A DNA stretch of 8,529 nt, from NCBI GenBank assembly GCA_015067385.1, contig SVMP01000091.1, positions 1 through 8,529 on the forward strand. The letters are read 5' to 3'. The notes below the pieces were generated by a model. It saw only the letters and a list, made by a program, of their open reading frames with translations, was not told where the DNA came from and searched no databases. Each line of letters opens with the position of its first letter. The stretch's first letter is position 1. A program made the translations under genes and the position numbers. Positions 1 to 6,494 of this stretch are shown here, piece by piece. Source of the stretch: Oscillospiraceae bacterium (GTDB lineage Bacteria; Bacillota; Clostridia; Oscillospirales; UBA644).

Positions 1-537
1 GATCGAGAAGCTCATGCCTGCGAGAAGACAACCGACGAGAAGGCTGTTTGCCATGTTGTTGCCGTCGCCGATATAGCAAGCTTTAAGACCGTCAAAACCG
101 CCCTTGTGTTCTTTGATGGTAAGAAGATCGGCAAGGACCTGACAAGGATGACAGTAGTCTGTAAGACCGTTGATGATGGGAAGACCGGAATATTCTGCAA
201 GCTCTTCAACATCGGACTGCTTGAATGTACGGATCATGATACCGTCAAGATATCTTCCGAAAACACGGGCGGTGTCCTTGATAGATTCGCCTCTGCCGAG
301 CTGGAGGTCATTACCCGAAAGGAAGAGAGGATATCCGCCGAGCTGCTGCATACCGACTTCGAAAGAAACACGGGTTCTGGTGGAGCTTTTCTGGAAGATC
401 ATACCGAGAGTCATACCGTCAAGATTTTTTGTATTCTTCTTGCCTGCTTTGGTTTCGGCTTTCATTTCGGTTGCAATATCAAGTATTTCAAAAAGCTCTT
501 TCTGAGAGAGCTGTTCCATTGTTAAAAGTGATTTCAT
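1..537 (-). CDS. argF: Ornithine carbamoyltransferase, N-terminal 179 residues (cut by window edge)
   Basis: Catalyses carbamoyl phosphate + ornithine -> citrulline + phosphate in the cytoplasm, the sixth arginine step. The visible part begins MKSLLTMEQLSQKELFEIL, the usual start of the family. The carbamoyl-phosphate loop is STRTR (about residues 52-56) and HPCQ is at 130-133. GDGNNMANS at 157-165 opens the second (ornithine) domain. GDGNN and the overall spacing favour OTC over aspartate carbamoyltransferase. The frame is open to base 1, so the ornithine-binding SMG loop and C-terminus lie outside; a full OTC is about 300-310 residues. The start at 537 is chosen by family N-terminus. An in-frame ATG 12 nt upstream (549) would add MVLI. 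The SD lies 34 nt away across a hairpin (see the leader entry). It is the last visible gene of the operon, 140 nt after argD. The assignment is very secure; the end is unseen. Confidence 0.96.
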   Translation of the reverse strand, partial: MKSLLTMEQLSQKELFEILDIATEMKAETKAGKKNTKNLDGMTLGMIFQKSSTRTRVSFEVGMQQLGGYPLFLSGNDLQLGRGESIKDTARVFGRYLDGIMIRTFKQSDVEELAEYSGLPIINGLTDYCHPCQVLADLLTIKEHKGGFDGLKACYIGDGNNMANSLLVGCLLAGMSFSI

Positions 538-586
538 AATTAAAACCATGGCTTTCGCTTTCGAAAGCCTACCTTTCTGTTGTTAT
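535..586 (-). promoter_or_regulatory. Structured ribosome-binding leader of argF (SD-hairpin-ATG)
   Basis: In the transcript, ATAACAACAGAAAGGTA is followed by a hairpin and then the argF ATG (537-535). The SD AGAAAGG is at 578-572, 34 nt from the ATG, far beyond the usual 5-10 nt. The gap holds a 7-bp perfect stem (GGCTTTC at 569-563, GAAAGCC at 556-550) with a 6-nt loop. Folding it leaves about 14 nt between SD and ATG. A 12-nt palindrome (568-557) offers a competing fold. The same arrangement precedes argH and the ACT gene. The bridging function is inferred; the SD, stem and spacing are seen directly. Confidence 0.7.
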
Positions 587-677
587 AGAACTCGTGAAAC
601 AGAGTTCTTAGGGGCTTGATTTTGGTACAAAACAGCTGTTGTTTAAACATCAAAAGCTACAAACACGTTTCCTTTTA
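538..677. other. argD-argF intergenic gap: palindromes, no gene, no clear terminator
   Basis: This 140-nt gap is the longest in the window. In transcript order after the argD stop it holds GTTTAAAC (648-641) and AACAGCTGTT (640-631), two abutting perfect palindromes. Next comes AAGCCCC (617-611), which also occurs before the ACT gene. A 7-bp hairpin AGAACTC/GAGTTCT (608-602 / 593-587) with an 8-nt loop follows, then the argF leader. The 7-bp hairpin is followed by ATAACAAC, not a U run, so I do not call a terminator. No convincing -35/-10 pair was found. It may hold a processing or attenuation site separating argF from the block upstream. Confidence 0.55.
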
Positions 678-1871
678 TTAATTACGGAATACATTTGCAA
701 GTCTGTTGAGACCTTCATCGATTTCTTCGTATGATATTGTAAGAGGCGGGAGCAGACGTACAGACTGTTTTGCTGTAAGCATAACAACGCCGTTTTTCAA
801 ACCTTCTGCAACGATCTCCTTTGCGGTCTTGCTCTTAAAATCGATACCGAGCATAAGACCTCTGCCTCTTATCGCAGATATCTCATCGCCTAAAAGTTCC
901 TTGAGTTTAGCTCTGATATATTCGCCTTTTTTTGTTACTTCCTCATTAAATCCTTCTGCCGTAACATTATCAACAACAACGTTTGCGCCTGCGCAAGACA
1001 CGAGGTTTCCGCCGAATGTTGAACCATGGTCGCTGAAACCGAGAGTATATTCGGTTTTTTCGTTAAACAGACAAGCACCGATGGGAAGACCGCCTGCAAG
1101 ACCTTTTGCGAGAGTTACGATATCGGGACAAATTCCGCTGTGCATATAAGAGAGGAATTTACCGGTTCTTGCGATACCCGTCTGTATCTCATCGACTATA
1201 AGAAGAATATCTTTTGAATGAACATATGCACAAAGATCTTTAAGGAAACTGTCCTCAAGAGGAAGAACGCCGCCTTCACCCTGAATGGTTTCGAGCATGA
1301 CTGCGCATACATGACCGTCCGACTCGATGATATTCTTTATTTCACAAAGATCGGGAGCAGAGAACAGAAATCCCTCTGTAAACGGGAAGAAATAATTATG
1401 AAAAACATCCTGACCCGTAGCGGCAAGAGTGGTAACGGTTCTTCCGTGGAAAGAATTGCGAAGGGTGAGTATCTTGTTTCTCTGAGCATCAGCGCCGTAT
1501 TTGTCAAAGCTGTACTTTCTTGCAGTCTTGATAGCGCATTCATTTGCCTCTGCGCCTGAGTTACCGAAAAATACCTTTTTCATACCGCTGTTTTTACAGA
1601 GCTTTTCGGCAAGGTCTGCGGTTACGGGGTTATAGTAAAGGTTTGAACAATGAGCCAAAGCCGCAGCCTGAGAAGAGACGGCGGCAACCCATTCATCGTT
1701 TGCAACGCCGAGAGAGTTTGTTCCTATACCGCTGCCGAGATCAATGTAGTCTTTTCCGCTTTCATCGGTAAAATGAGCATTTTTTCCGGAAGCAAAAGCA
1801 ACGTCGAAACGTGCATATGTATTGGCGATATAAGATTTATCCTGATTTTTTATTTCGTTAAATGATTTCAT
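678..1871 (-). CDS. argD: Acetylornithine aminotransferase
   Basis: A PLP-dependent class-III aminotransferase that converts N-acetylglutamate semialdehyde + glutamate to N-acetylornithine + 2-oxoglutarate. The 397 residues match the usual length. GNSGAEANECAIK (about 103-115) is the PLP-phosphate region. FHGRT is at 141-145, and VDEIQTG at 226-232 supplies the Asp (227) that contacts the pyridine nitrogen. LAKGLAGGLPIGA contains the Schiff-base Lys256, and the acetylornithine-type STFGGN motif lies downstream. It starts at ATG 1871 with SD AAGGTG at 1882-1877, 5 nt away; the SD overlaps the argB stop codon, so translation is probably coupled to argB. Some ArgD proteins also act as succinyldiaminopimelate aminotransferase; the sequence cannot decide this, but the operon points to arginine. 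The gene looks intact. Confidence 0.96.
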   Translation of the reverse strand: MKSFNEIKNQDKSYIANTYARFDVAFASGKNAHFTDESGKDYIDLGSGIGTNSLGVANDEWVAAVSSQAAALAHCSNLYYNPVTADLAEKLCKNSGMKKVFFGNSGAEANECAIKTARKYSFDKYGADAQRNKILTLRNSFHGRTVTTLAATGQDVFHNYFFPFTEGFLFSAPDLCEIKNIIESDGHVCAVMLETIQGEGGVLPLEDSFLKDLCAYVHSKDILLIVDEIQTGIARTGKFLSYMHSGICPDIVTLAKGLAGGLPIGACLFNEKTEYTLGFSDHGSTFGGNLVSCAGANVVVDNVTAEGFNEEVTKKGEYIRAKLKELLGDEISAIRGRGLMLGIDFKSKTAKEIVAEGLKNGVVMLTAKQSVRLLPPLTISYEEIDEGLNRLANVFRN

Positions 1872-1880
1872 ACTAACACC

Positions 1881-2747
1881 TTAAAGAGTATTGTCTATCA
1901 TCGTTCCGATACCGCCGGATGTAAACATTTCGATGAGGATCGAATGTGCGACACGGCCGTCGATGATATGCGCGGAGTGAACGCCGCTTTTAATTGCAGT
2001 TTCACAGCAACGGAGTTTCGGGATCATGCCGCCGACGATGATGCCTTTTTCAATATATTCATCGATCTCATGCATAGCGATCTTGGGGATAAGCGTAGAT
2101 TCGTCGTCCTTATCGGAAAGAACACCCTTTGTATCGGTAAGAAGAATAAGTTTTTCAGCGCCGAGCTTACCTGCGATATATGCGGCAGCAGTATCCGCAT
2201 TTACGTTATATGCATGACCGTCTTCACCGCCTGCAACGGTAGCAACTACGGGGATGTAGCCTGCATGAATGTTATCTTCAATTATTTTTGTGTTTACTGC
2301 GGTGATCTCACCCACAAAACCGTAATCGTTTTTACCGTCTTCAAGCTTCTTTGCGCAAAGAAGTTCACTGTCAAGACCGCAAAGACCGACAGCTCTGCCT
2401 CCCGCATGAGAAATAAGGGTTACAAGGTCCTTATTTACCTTACCCGCAAGAGACATCTGAACGATATCCATGGTTTCGGCGTCTGTATATCTCAAACCGT
2501 TGATAAATTTTGATTCCTTGCCGAGTTTGGTGAGCATAGCGGTTATTTCGGGACCGCCGCCGTGAACGAGAACTGTATTTATGCCGACAAGCGAAAGAAG
2601 GATACAGTCGGAAACAACGGCATTTTTCATAATATCGTTTACCATTGCGTTTCCGCCGTATTTTACGACTATCGTCTTACCGCTGAAGCGCTGGATATAC
2701 GGGAGCGCTTCGGATATAGTATAGGCTTTTTCTTCGTATTTGTTCAT
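1881..2747 (-). CDS. argB: Acetylglutamate kinase, arginine-sensitive type
   Basis: Phosphorylates N-acetylglutamate with ATP, usually the feedback-controlled step of the cyclic pathway. An amino-acid-kinase fold protein of 288 residues. Visible motifs are KYGGNAM (29-35, with catalytic Lys29), HGGGP (62-66), NGLRYTD (83-89, substrate side), NVNAD (181-185), LTDTKGV (203-209) and GGMIPK (239-244, with Lys244). The N-terminus KAYTISEALPYIQRFSGK precedes the first strand. In known families this extra helix marks the hexameric, arginine-inhibited NAGKs and is absent from the arginine-insensitive E. coli enzyme, so feedback inhibition by arginine is inferred. The ATG overlaps the argJ stop as ATGA (4 nt shared), with GGAG (2761-2758) inside the end of argJ. 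This is tight translational coupling. Confidence 0.96.
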   Translation of the reverse strand: MNKYEEKAYTISEALPYIQRFSGKTIVVKYGGNAMVNDIMKNAVVSDCILLSLVGINTVLVHGGGPEITAMLTKLGKESKFINGLRYTDAETMDIVQMSLAGKVNKDLVTLISHAGGRAVGLCGLDSELLCAKKLEDGKNDYGFVGEITAVNTKIIEDNIHAGYIPVVATVAGGEDGHAYNVNADTAAAYIAGKLGAEKLILLTDTKGVLSDKDDESTLIPKIAMHEIDEYIEKGIIVGGMIPKLRCCETAIKSGVHSAHIIDGRVAHSILIEMFTSGGIGTMIDNTL

Positions 2748-3958
2748 GTGCGGTAATCTCCGTTGATCTTAACGTAGTCGTATGTAAGGTCGCAGCCGTA
2801 AGCCTCTGCGTATTCCATACCGTCGTTCATATTGATATCGATAGTGATCTCATCGCAAACAAGGACCTGTTTTGCGAGTTCTTCGGAGAACGGGATACCT
2901 GCACCGTTTTTGCAGACCTCAACTCTGCCTGCATCGGAAACGAAAGAAACATCGATCTTTGTTACATCAATGTCCTGTCCCGCATAACCGAGAGCGCAGA
3001 GGACACGTCCCCAGTTAGCATCGGCACCGAACATAGCAGCTTTTACAAGAGAAGAGGACACAACGGAAAGAGCAAGGCTTCTTGCGCATTCATCGGTCTG
3101 ACAGCCGTATACTCTTGCAATAATGAGCTTTGTTGCACCTTCGCCGTCCTTTGCAACAGCTTTGGCGATCTCAATGGCAAGAGCCGCAAGAGCTTCGGCA
3201 AAAACAAAATAATCTTCATTCTTTTCGGTGATGCATTCGTTTTCCGCAAGACCGGATGCCATGATGGTCATCATATCGTTTGTACTTGTATCGCCGTCAA
3301 TATTTACCATATTGAGTGATTTTTCAACAGCATAAACGAGAGCCTCATGAAGAAGTTCGGAACAAATAGCGGCATCGGTAGTTACAAAGCAAAGCATTGT
3401 TGCCATATTGGGATTTATCATACCGGAACCCTTTGCAATACCGCCGATCTTTACGGGCTTGCCGTTAAGTTCAAGTTCAACAGCGAAAGATTTTTTCACT
3501 GTGTCTGTTGTCATGATACCTTCAGCGGCTGCGTTTCCGTCATCGGAAAGAGAATCAACAAGGGGATCGATGCCTGAAAGAATTGCATCAATATTTATGG
3601 GCTGACCGATAACACCGGTAGAGCCGATAATAACGTCTTTTTCGGAAATTCCGAGTTTTTTTGCGACAGCGGCACATGTGATCTCCGCTTTTTCGACACC
3701 GTCGGCATTGCAGGTATTTGCATTACCGCTGTTGCAGATAACAGCCTGCGCATATCCGTCGGAAATGTTGTTTTTTGTTACGGTAAGGGGAGCGCCCTTG
3801 ACAAGATTTTTAGTGTACATAGCAGCGGCAGTACATCTTTTTTCGCAGAAAATAAGAGCAAGGTCTTTTTTAGACTGATTTTTTCTGATGCCGCAGTGAA
3901 CGCCGGAAGCAGAGAATCCTTTAGGGGATGTGACGGATCCGTTTTCAATAAATTTCAT
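2744..3958 (-). CDS. argJ: Glutamate N-acetyltransferase (possibly bifunctional with acetyl-CoA activity)
   Basis: Transfers acetyl from N-acetylornithine to glutamate, releasing ornithine and regenerating N-acetylglutamate; bifunctional forms also use acetyl-CoA. It is 404 residues, normal for the family. KGSGMINPNMATML (about 176-189) holds the autocleavage point: by family knowledge the chain is cut between Ala186 and Thr187 and Thr187 becomes the N-terminal nucleophile of the beta chain. NSGNAN (76-81) and STGVIG (113-118) are conserved substrate/oxyanion regions. ANWGR and the terminal INGDYRT are also family-typical. The start at 3958 has SD AAAGGA (3972-3967), 8 nt away. It lies between argC and argB, the classic argCJB order. 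With no argA in view the enzyme may also do the first step, but sequence alone cannot separate mono- from bifunctional ArgJ. Confidence 0.96.
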   Translation of the reverse strand: MKFIENGSVTSPKGFSASGVHCGIRKNQSKKDLALIFCEKRCTAAAMYTKNLVKGAPLTVTKNNISDGYAQAVICNSGNANTCNADGVEKAEITCAAVAKKLGISEKDVIIGSTGVIGQPINIDAILSGIDPLVDSLSDDGNAAAEGIMTTDTVKKSFAVELELNGKPVKIGGIAKGSGMINPNMATMLCFVTTDAAICSELLHEALVYAVEKSLNMVNIDGDTSTNDMMTIMASGLAENECITEKNEDYFVFAEALAALAIEIAKAVAKDGEGATKLIIARVYGCQTDECARSLALSVVSSSLVKAAMFGADANWGRVLCALGYAGQDIDVTKIDVSFVSDAGRVEVCKNGAGIPFSEELAKQVLVCDEITIDINMNDGMEYAEAYGCDLTYDYVKINGDYRT

Positions 3959-3986
3959 ATCAAAATTCCTTTATGTTTAAATTTAT
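3948..3986 (-). repeat. ATAAATTT/AAATTTAT inverted repeat across the argC-argJ junction
   Basis: Perfect 8-nt arms at 3986-3979 and 3955-3948 enclose a 23-nt loop that contains the argJ SD and ATG. The first arm overlaps the argC stop codon. The same arms occur at the argH-argC junction. All pairs are A-U, so the fold would be weak. It may be compositional or may tune initiation. Confidence 0.3.
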
Positions 3987-5023
3987 ATAGCGGGGGGAAC
4001 AAAATCGATGCCTGCGGCCTCATCAAGACCGAGTGCAATATTCATATTCTGCACCGCCTGACCTGCGGCGCCCTTGAACATATTATCGATTGCTGAAACA
4101 AGAATGAGCTTTCCTGTGTGCTTATCCTCGTGAACGGAAATATCGCAATAGTTACTCATACGTACATTTCTGAGATTTGCGACATCGCCGAGAGGAAGAA
4201 CTCTTACAAAACGCTCGTTTTTATATGTTTCGGTATATATTTCATGTACTTTTTCAAGAGTGATGCCGTCTGCTTTATTTGCGTAGATAGTTGAAATAAT
4301 ACCTCTGTTTACGGGGAGAAGATGGGGAACGAATGTTACGCTGACCTTTTCGCCTGCAAAACGGGAAAGTGTCTGCTCTATCTCGGGAGTATGACGGTGC
4401 TTACCTATATTGTAAGGTGAAAACGCTTCGTTACACTCGGGATAATGAGTTTTCTGAGTAAGGCTCTTACCTGCCCCTGTTACACCGCTTTTTGAGTCGA
4501 TAATAAAATCGTAGCCTTTAACAAGACCGTTTTTGATCGCAGGGTAAGAAGCGAGAGCGACGGATGTGGGATAGCAGCCGGGATTGCCGATTATTTTCGT
4601 ATTTTTAACATCGTCTCTGTATATTTCGGAAAGGCCGTATACCTGTTTTGCATGAAGCTCGGGGTAAACATATTCTTTGCCGTACCATTCGGTGTAAACA
4701 TCACCGTCATCAAGACGGAAATCGGCACCGAGGTCAATAAAAAGTTTACCTGCTTTGTCGCATTTAAGAGCGATCTCCTGAGAAAGTCCGTGGGGAAGAG
4801 ACGCAAAAACGACATCTCCCTTTTCAATAGCTTCTTCTTCGGAAACAAGAAGCTGTTCGCAAATATTTCTGTATGCAGGATAAAGATCCGCAAGGCTCTG
4901 TCCTGTATAAGAAACAGAGCTGAGAGCTGCAAGCTCTGCATTGGGATGGCTCAAAAGAATTCTGACAAGCTCCGCACCTGCATAACCGGAAGCGCCAATA
5001 ACTGATATTTTATACTTTTTCAT
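3983..5023 (-). CDS. argC: N-acetyl-gamma-glutamyl-phosphate reductase
   Basis: NADPH-dependent reduction of N-acetylglutamyl phosphate to the semialdehyde, the third step. It is 346 residues, the size of the common long ArgC form. The N-terminal Rossmann motif is GASGYAG (10-16). The active-site Cys is in GNPGCYPTS (Cys150), which forms the thioester intermediate. GKHRHTPEIEQ (207-217) carries the catalytic histidine. FVPHLLPVNRGI and the C-terminal NMFKGAAGQAVQN segment are also typical. The start at 5023 follows GAGGA (5040-5036) at 12 nt. It lies 28 nt after argH and 24 nt before argJ. Complete, with no anomaly seen. Confidence 0.96.
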   Translation of the reverse strand: MKKYKISVIGASGYAGAELVRILLSHPNAELAALSSVSYTGQSLADLYPAYRNICEQLLVSEEEAIEKGDVVFASLPHGLSQEIALKCDKAGKLFIDLGADFRLDDGDVYTEWYGKEYVYPELHAKQVYGLSEIYRDDVKNTKIIGNPGCYPTSVALASYPAIKNGLVKGYDFIIDSKSGVTGAGKSLTQKTHYPECNEAFSPYNIGKHRHTPEIEQTLSRFAGEKVSVTFVPHLLPVNRGIISTIYANKADGITLEKVHEIYTETYKNERFVRVLPLGDVANLRNVRMSNYCDISVHEDKHTGKLILVSAIDNMFKGAAGQAVQNMNIALGLDEAAGIDFVPPAI

Positions 5024-5055
5024 AAATTTAGATTTTCCTCAGATAAAAAATTTAT
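5022..5055 (-). repeat. ATAAATTT/AAATTTAT inverted repeat across the argH-argC junction
   Basis: Perfect 8-nt arms at 5055-5048 (overlapping the argH stop) and 5029-5022 (reaching the first bases of the argC ATG) enclose an 18-nt loop that contains the argC SD GAGGA. The stem is A-U only. The arms match those at the argC-argJ junction. Confidence 0.3.
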
Positions 5056-6428
5056 ATATTGCTGTTTGCTTCCAGCAGACGTTCAAGCTGAACCTTAACG
5101 GAATCGGGAGAAGGTCCGCCTGCGGCTTTTCGGTTATTCATGCAAGTTTCGAGGTTGATCGCAGCGTAAACATCTTCGTCAAACAAAGGAGAGAATTCCT
5201 TATATTCCTCAACAGTAAGAGTTTCAAGGTCTTTGCCTGTCTGTTCGCAATATGCAACTGCCTTTCCTACTGCTTTATAGGCATCTCTGAACGGAAGTCC
5301 TTTTCTTACAAGATAATCTGCACAGTCGGTCGCATTGATAAAGCCTTTGGATGCTGCCGCACGAAGATTTTCCTTATTTACGGTTGCAGTTTTCAGCATC
5401 GGTGTAAAAACAGTAAGACACATTTTTACGGTATCGGCGCAGTCGAATGCGGCTTCCTTATCTTCCTGCATATCCTTGTTATACGCCAGGGGAAGAGCTT
5501 TCATAACGGTTAAAAGAGTTGTAAGACTGCCGTATACTCTGCCTGTCTTACCTCTGCAAAGTTCCGCAACGTCGGGATTTTTCTTTTGCGGCATGATCGA
5601 TGAGCCTGTAGAGAAAGCATCGTCAAGAGTTATAAATCTGAATTCGGACGAGCACCAGAGAATTATCTCTTCACAAAAGCGGGAAAGGTGCATCATTATC
5701 ATCGAACATGCAGAACAGTACTCAATAAGGAAATCACGGTCGGAAACAGCATCGAGACTGTTTTCACAGATACCGTCAAAACCGAGCAGTTCGGCGGACA
5801 TATGTCTGTCTATAGGATATGTTGTCGTAGCAAGTGCGCCTGCACCGAGAGGACACATATTAAGTCTTTTTCTGCAGTCATTAAGTCGCTGTCTGTCGCG
5901 GAGGAACATTTGAGCGTAAGCGAGGATATAGTGAGCAAAAGAAACGGGCTGAGCACGCTGAAGATGTGTATATGCCGGCATTACATAATCCATGGTGTTT
6001 TTTGCAATATCCGTAATGGCAATAATAAGTCCGTTAAGAGCATCGTCCGTCTCGTCGATCTCATGACGCATATAAAGACGGATGTCGAGCGCTACCTGAT
6101 CGTTTCTTGAGCGTGCGGTATGAAGACGTTTGCCTGCATCTCCGATTCGTTCGGTTAAGATGGTTTCGATATTCATATGAATATCTTCGGCATCGGCTGA
6201 GAATTCGAGTTTACCGGATTCAACATCCTCAAGAATACCGCGAAGACCGTTATGAATGGCTTCTTTATCTTCGACAGATATAATACCGCAGGCACAAAGC
6301 ATCTCCGAATGAGCGATACTGCCCTCGATATCCTGTCTGTAAAGACGCTGATCGAATGAAATGGAGGAGTTGAAATCGTTTACACGGCTGTCAACATCTT
6401 TTGAAAATCTTCCTGACCAGAGTTTCAT
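5052..6428 (-). CDS. argH: Argininosuccinate lyase
   Basis: Cleaves argininosuccinate to arginine + fumarate, the final step. A fumarase/aspartase-superfamily homotetramer of 458 residues with the start used here. HTARSRNDQ (103-111), YTHLQRAQP (153-161, catalytic-region His) and the mobile signature loop GSSIMPQKKNPD (275-286, with the catalytic Ser in SS) are all present. I chose ATG 6428 because MKLWSGRF is the near-invariant family start. An in-frame ATG at 6440 would add MLIN, but it sits at the base of a hairpin with no SD at a usable linear distance. The true SD is 34 nt upstream across that hairpin. It follows the UPF0210 gene after 66 nt and precedes argC by 28 nt. Intact. Confidence 0.96.
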   Translation of the reverse strand: MKLWSGRFSKDVDSRVNDFNSSISFDQRLYRQDIEGSIAHSEMLCACGIISVEDKEAIHNGLRGILEDVESGKLEFSADAEDIHMNIETILTERIGDAGKRLHTARSRNDQVALDIRLYMRHEIDETDDALNGLIIAITDIAKNTMDYVMPAYTHLQRAQPVSFAHYILAYAQMFLRDRQRLNDCRKRLNMCPLGAGALATTTYPIDRHMSAELLGFDGICENSLDAVSDRDFLIEYCSACSMIMMHLSRFCEEIILWCSSEFRFITLDDAFSTGSSIMPQKKNPDVAELCRGKTGRVYGSLTTLLTVMKALPLAYNKDMQEDKEAAFDCADTVKMCLTVFTPMLKTATVNKENLRAAASKGFINATDCADYLVRKGLPFRDAYKAVGKAVAYCEQTGKDLETLTVEEYKEFSPLFDEDVYAAINLETCMNNRKAAGGPSPDSVKVQLERLLEANSNI

Positions 6429-6470
6429 ATTAATCAACATGGCTTTTGCAGAGCAAAAGCTTCCTTTCTA
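6426..6470 (-). promoter_or_regulatory. Structured ribosome-binding leader of argH (SD-hairpin-ATG)
   Basis: SD AGAAAGG is at 6469-6463 and the argH ATG at 6428-6426, 34 nt apart. Between them is an 8-bp perfect stem, GCTTTTGC (6460-6453) with GCAAAAGC (6449-6442), closed by a 3-nt loop. Folding leaves about 15 nt between SD and ATG. It aligns gap-free with the argF leader over the full 34 nt, sharing the AGAAAGG, the GCCATG at the hairpin's 3' foot and the T/A-rich run into ATGAAA. The stem bases differ but remain paired. The structure is seen; the role in initiation is inferred. Confidence 0.72.
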
Positions 6471-6494
6471 TGATGAAGATCAATGGAATATATT

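Noticed and set aside
106..525. Plus-strand frame opposite argF
   Set aside because: Antisense to the STRTR/HPCQ-containing OTC gene; no recognisable protein.
587..608. Hairpin AGAACTC/GAGTTCT as a rho-independent terminator after argD
   Set aside because: The stem is only 7 bp and no U run follows in either direction, so it is kept only as a structural element of the gap.
570..650. Sigma-70-type promoter upstream of argF (for example TTGTAC or TATAAC hexamers)
   Set aside because: No pair with acceptable -35/-10 matches and 16-18 nt spacing was found; TATAAC at 587-582 lacks a partner.
1944..2513. Plus-strand open frame of 189 codons opposite argB
   Set aside because: Cys/Phe-rich antisense of argB with no motif; the minus-strand gene carries all the kinase motifs.
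5335..5913. Plus-strand open frame of 192 codons inside argH
   Set aside because: It lies wholly antisense to a clearly conserved argH. Its translation shows no family pattern, and it has no convincing RBS. It is a shadow frame.
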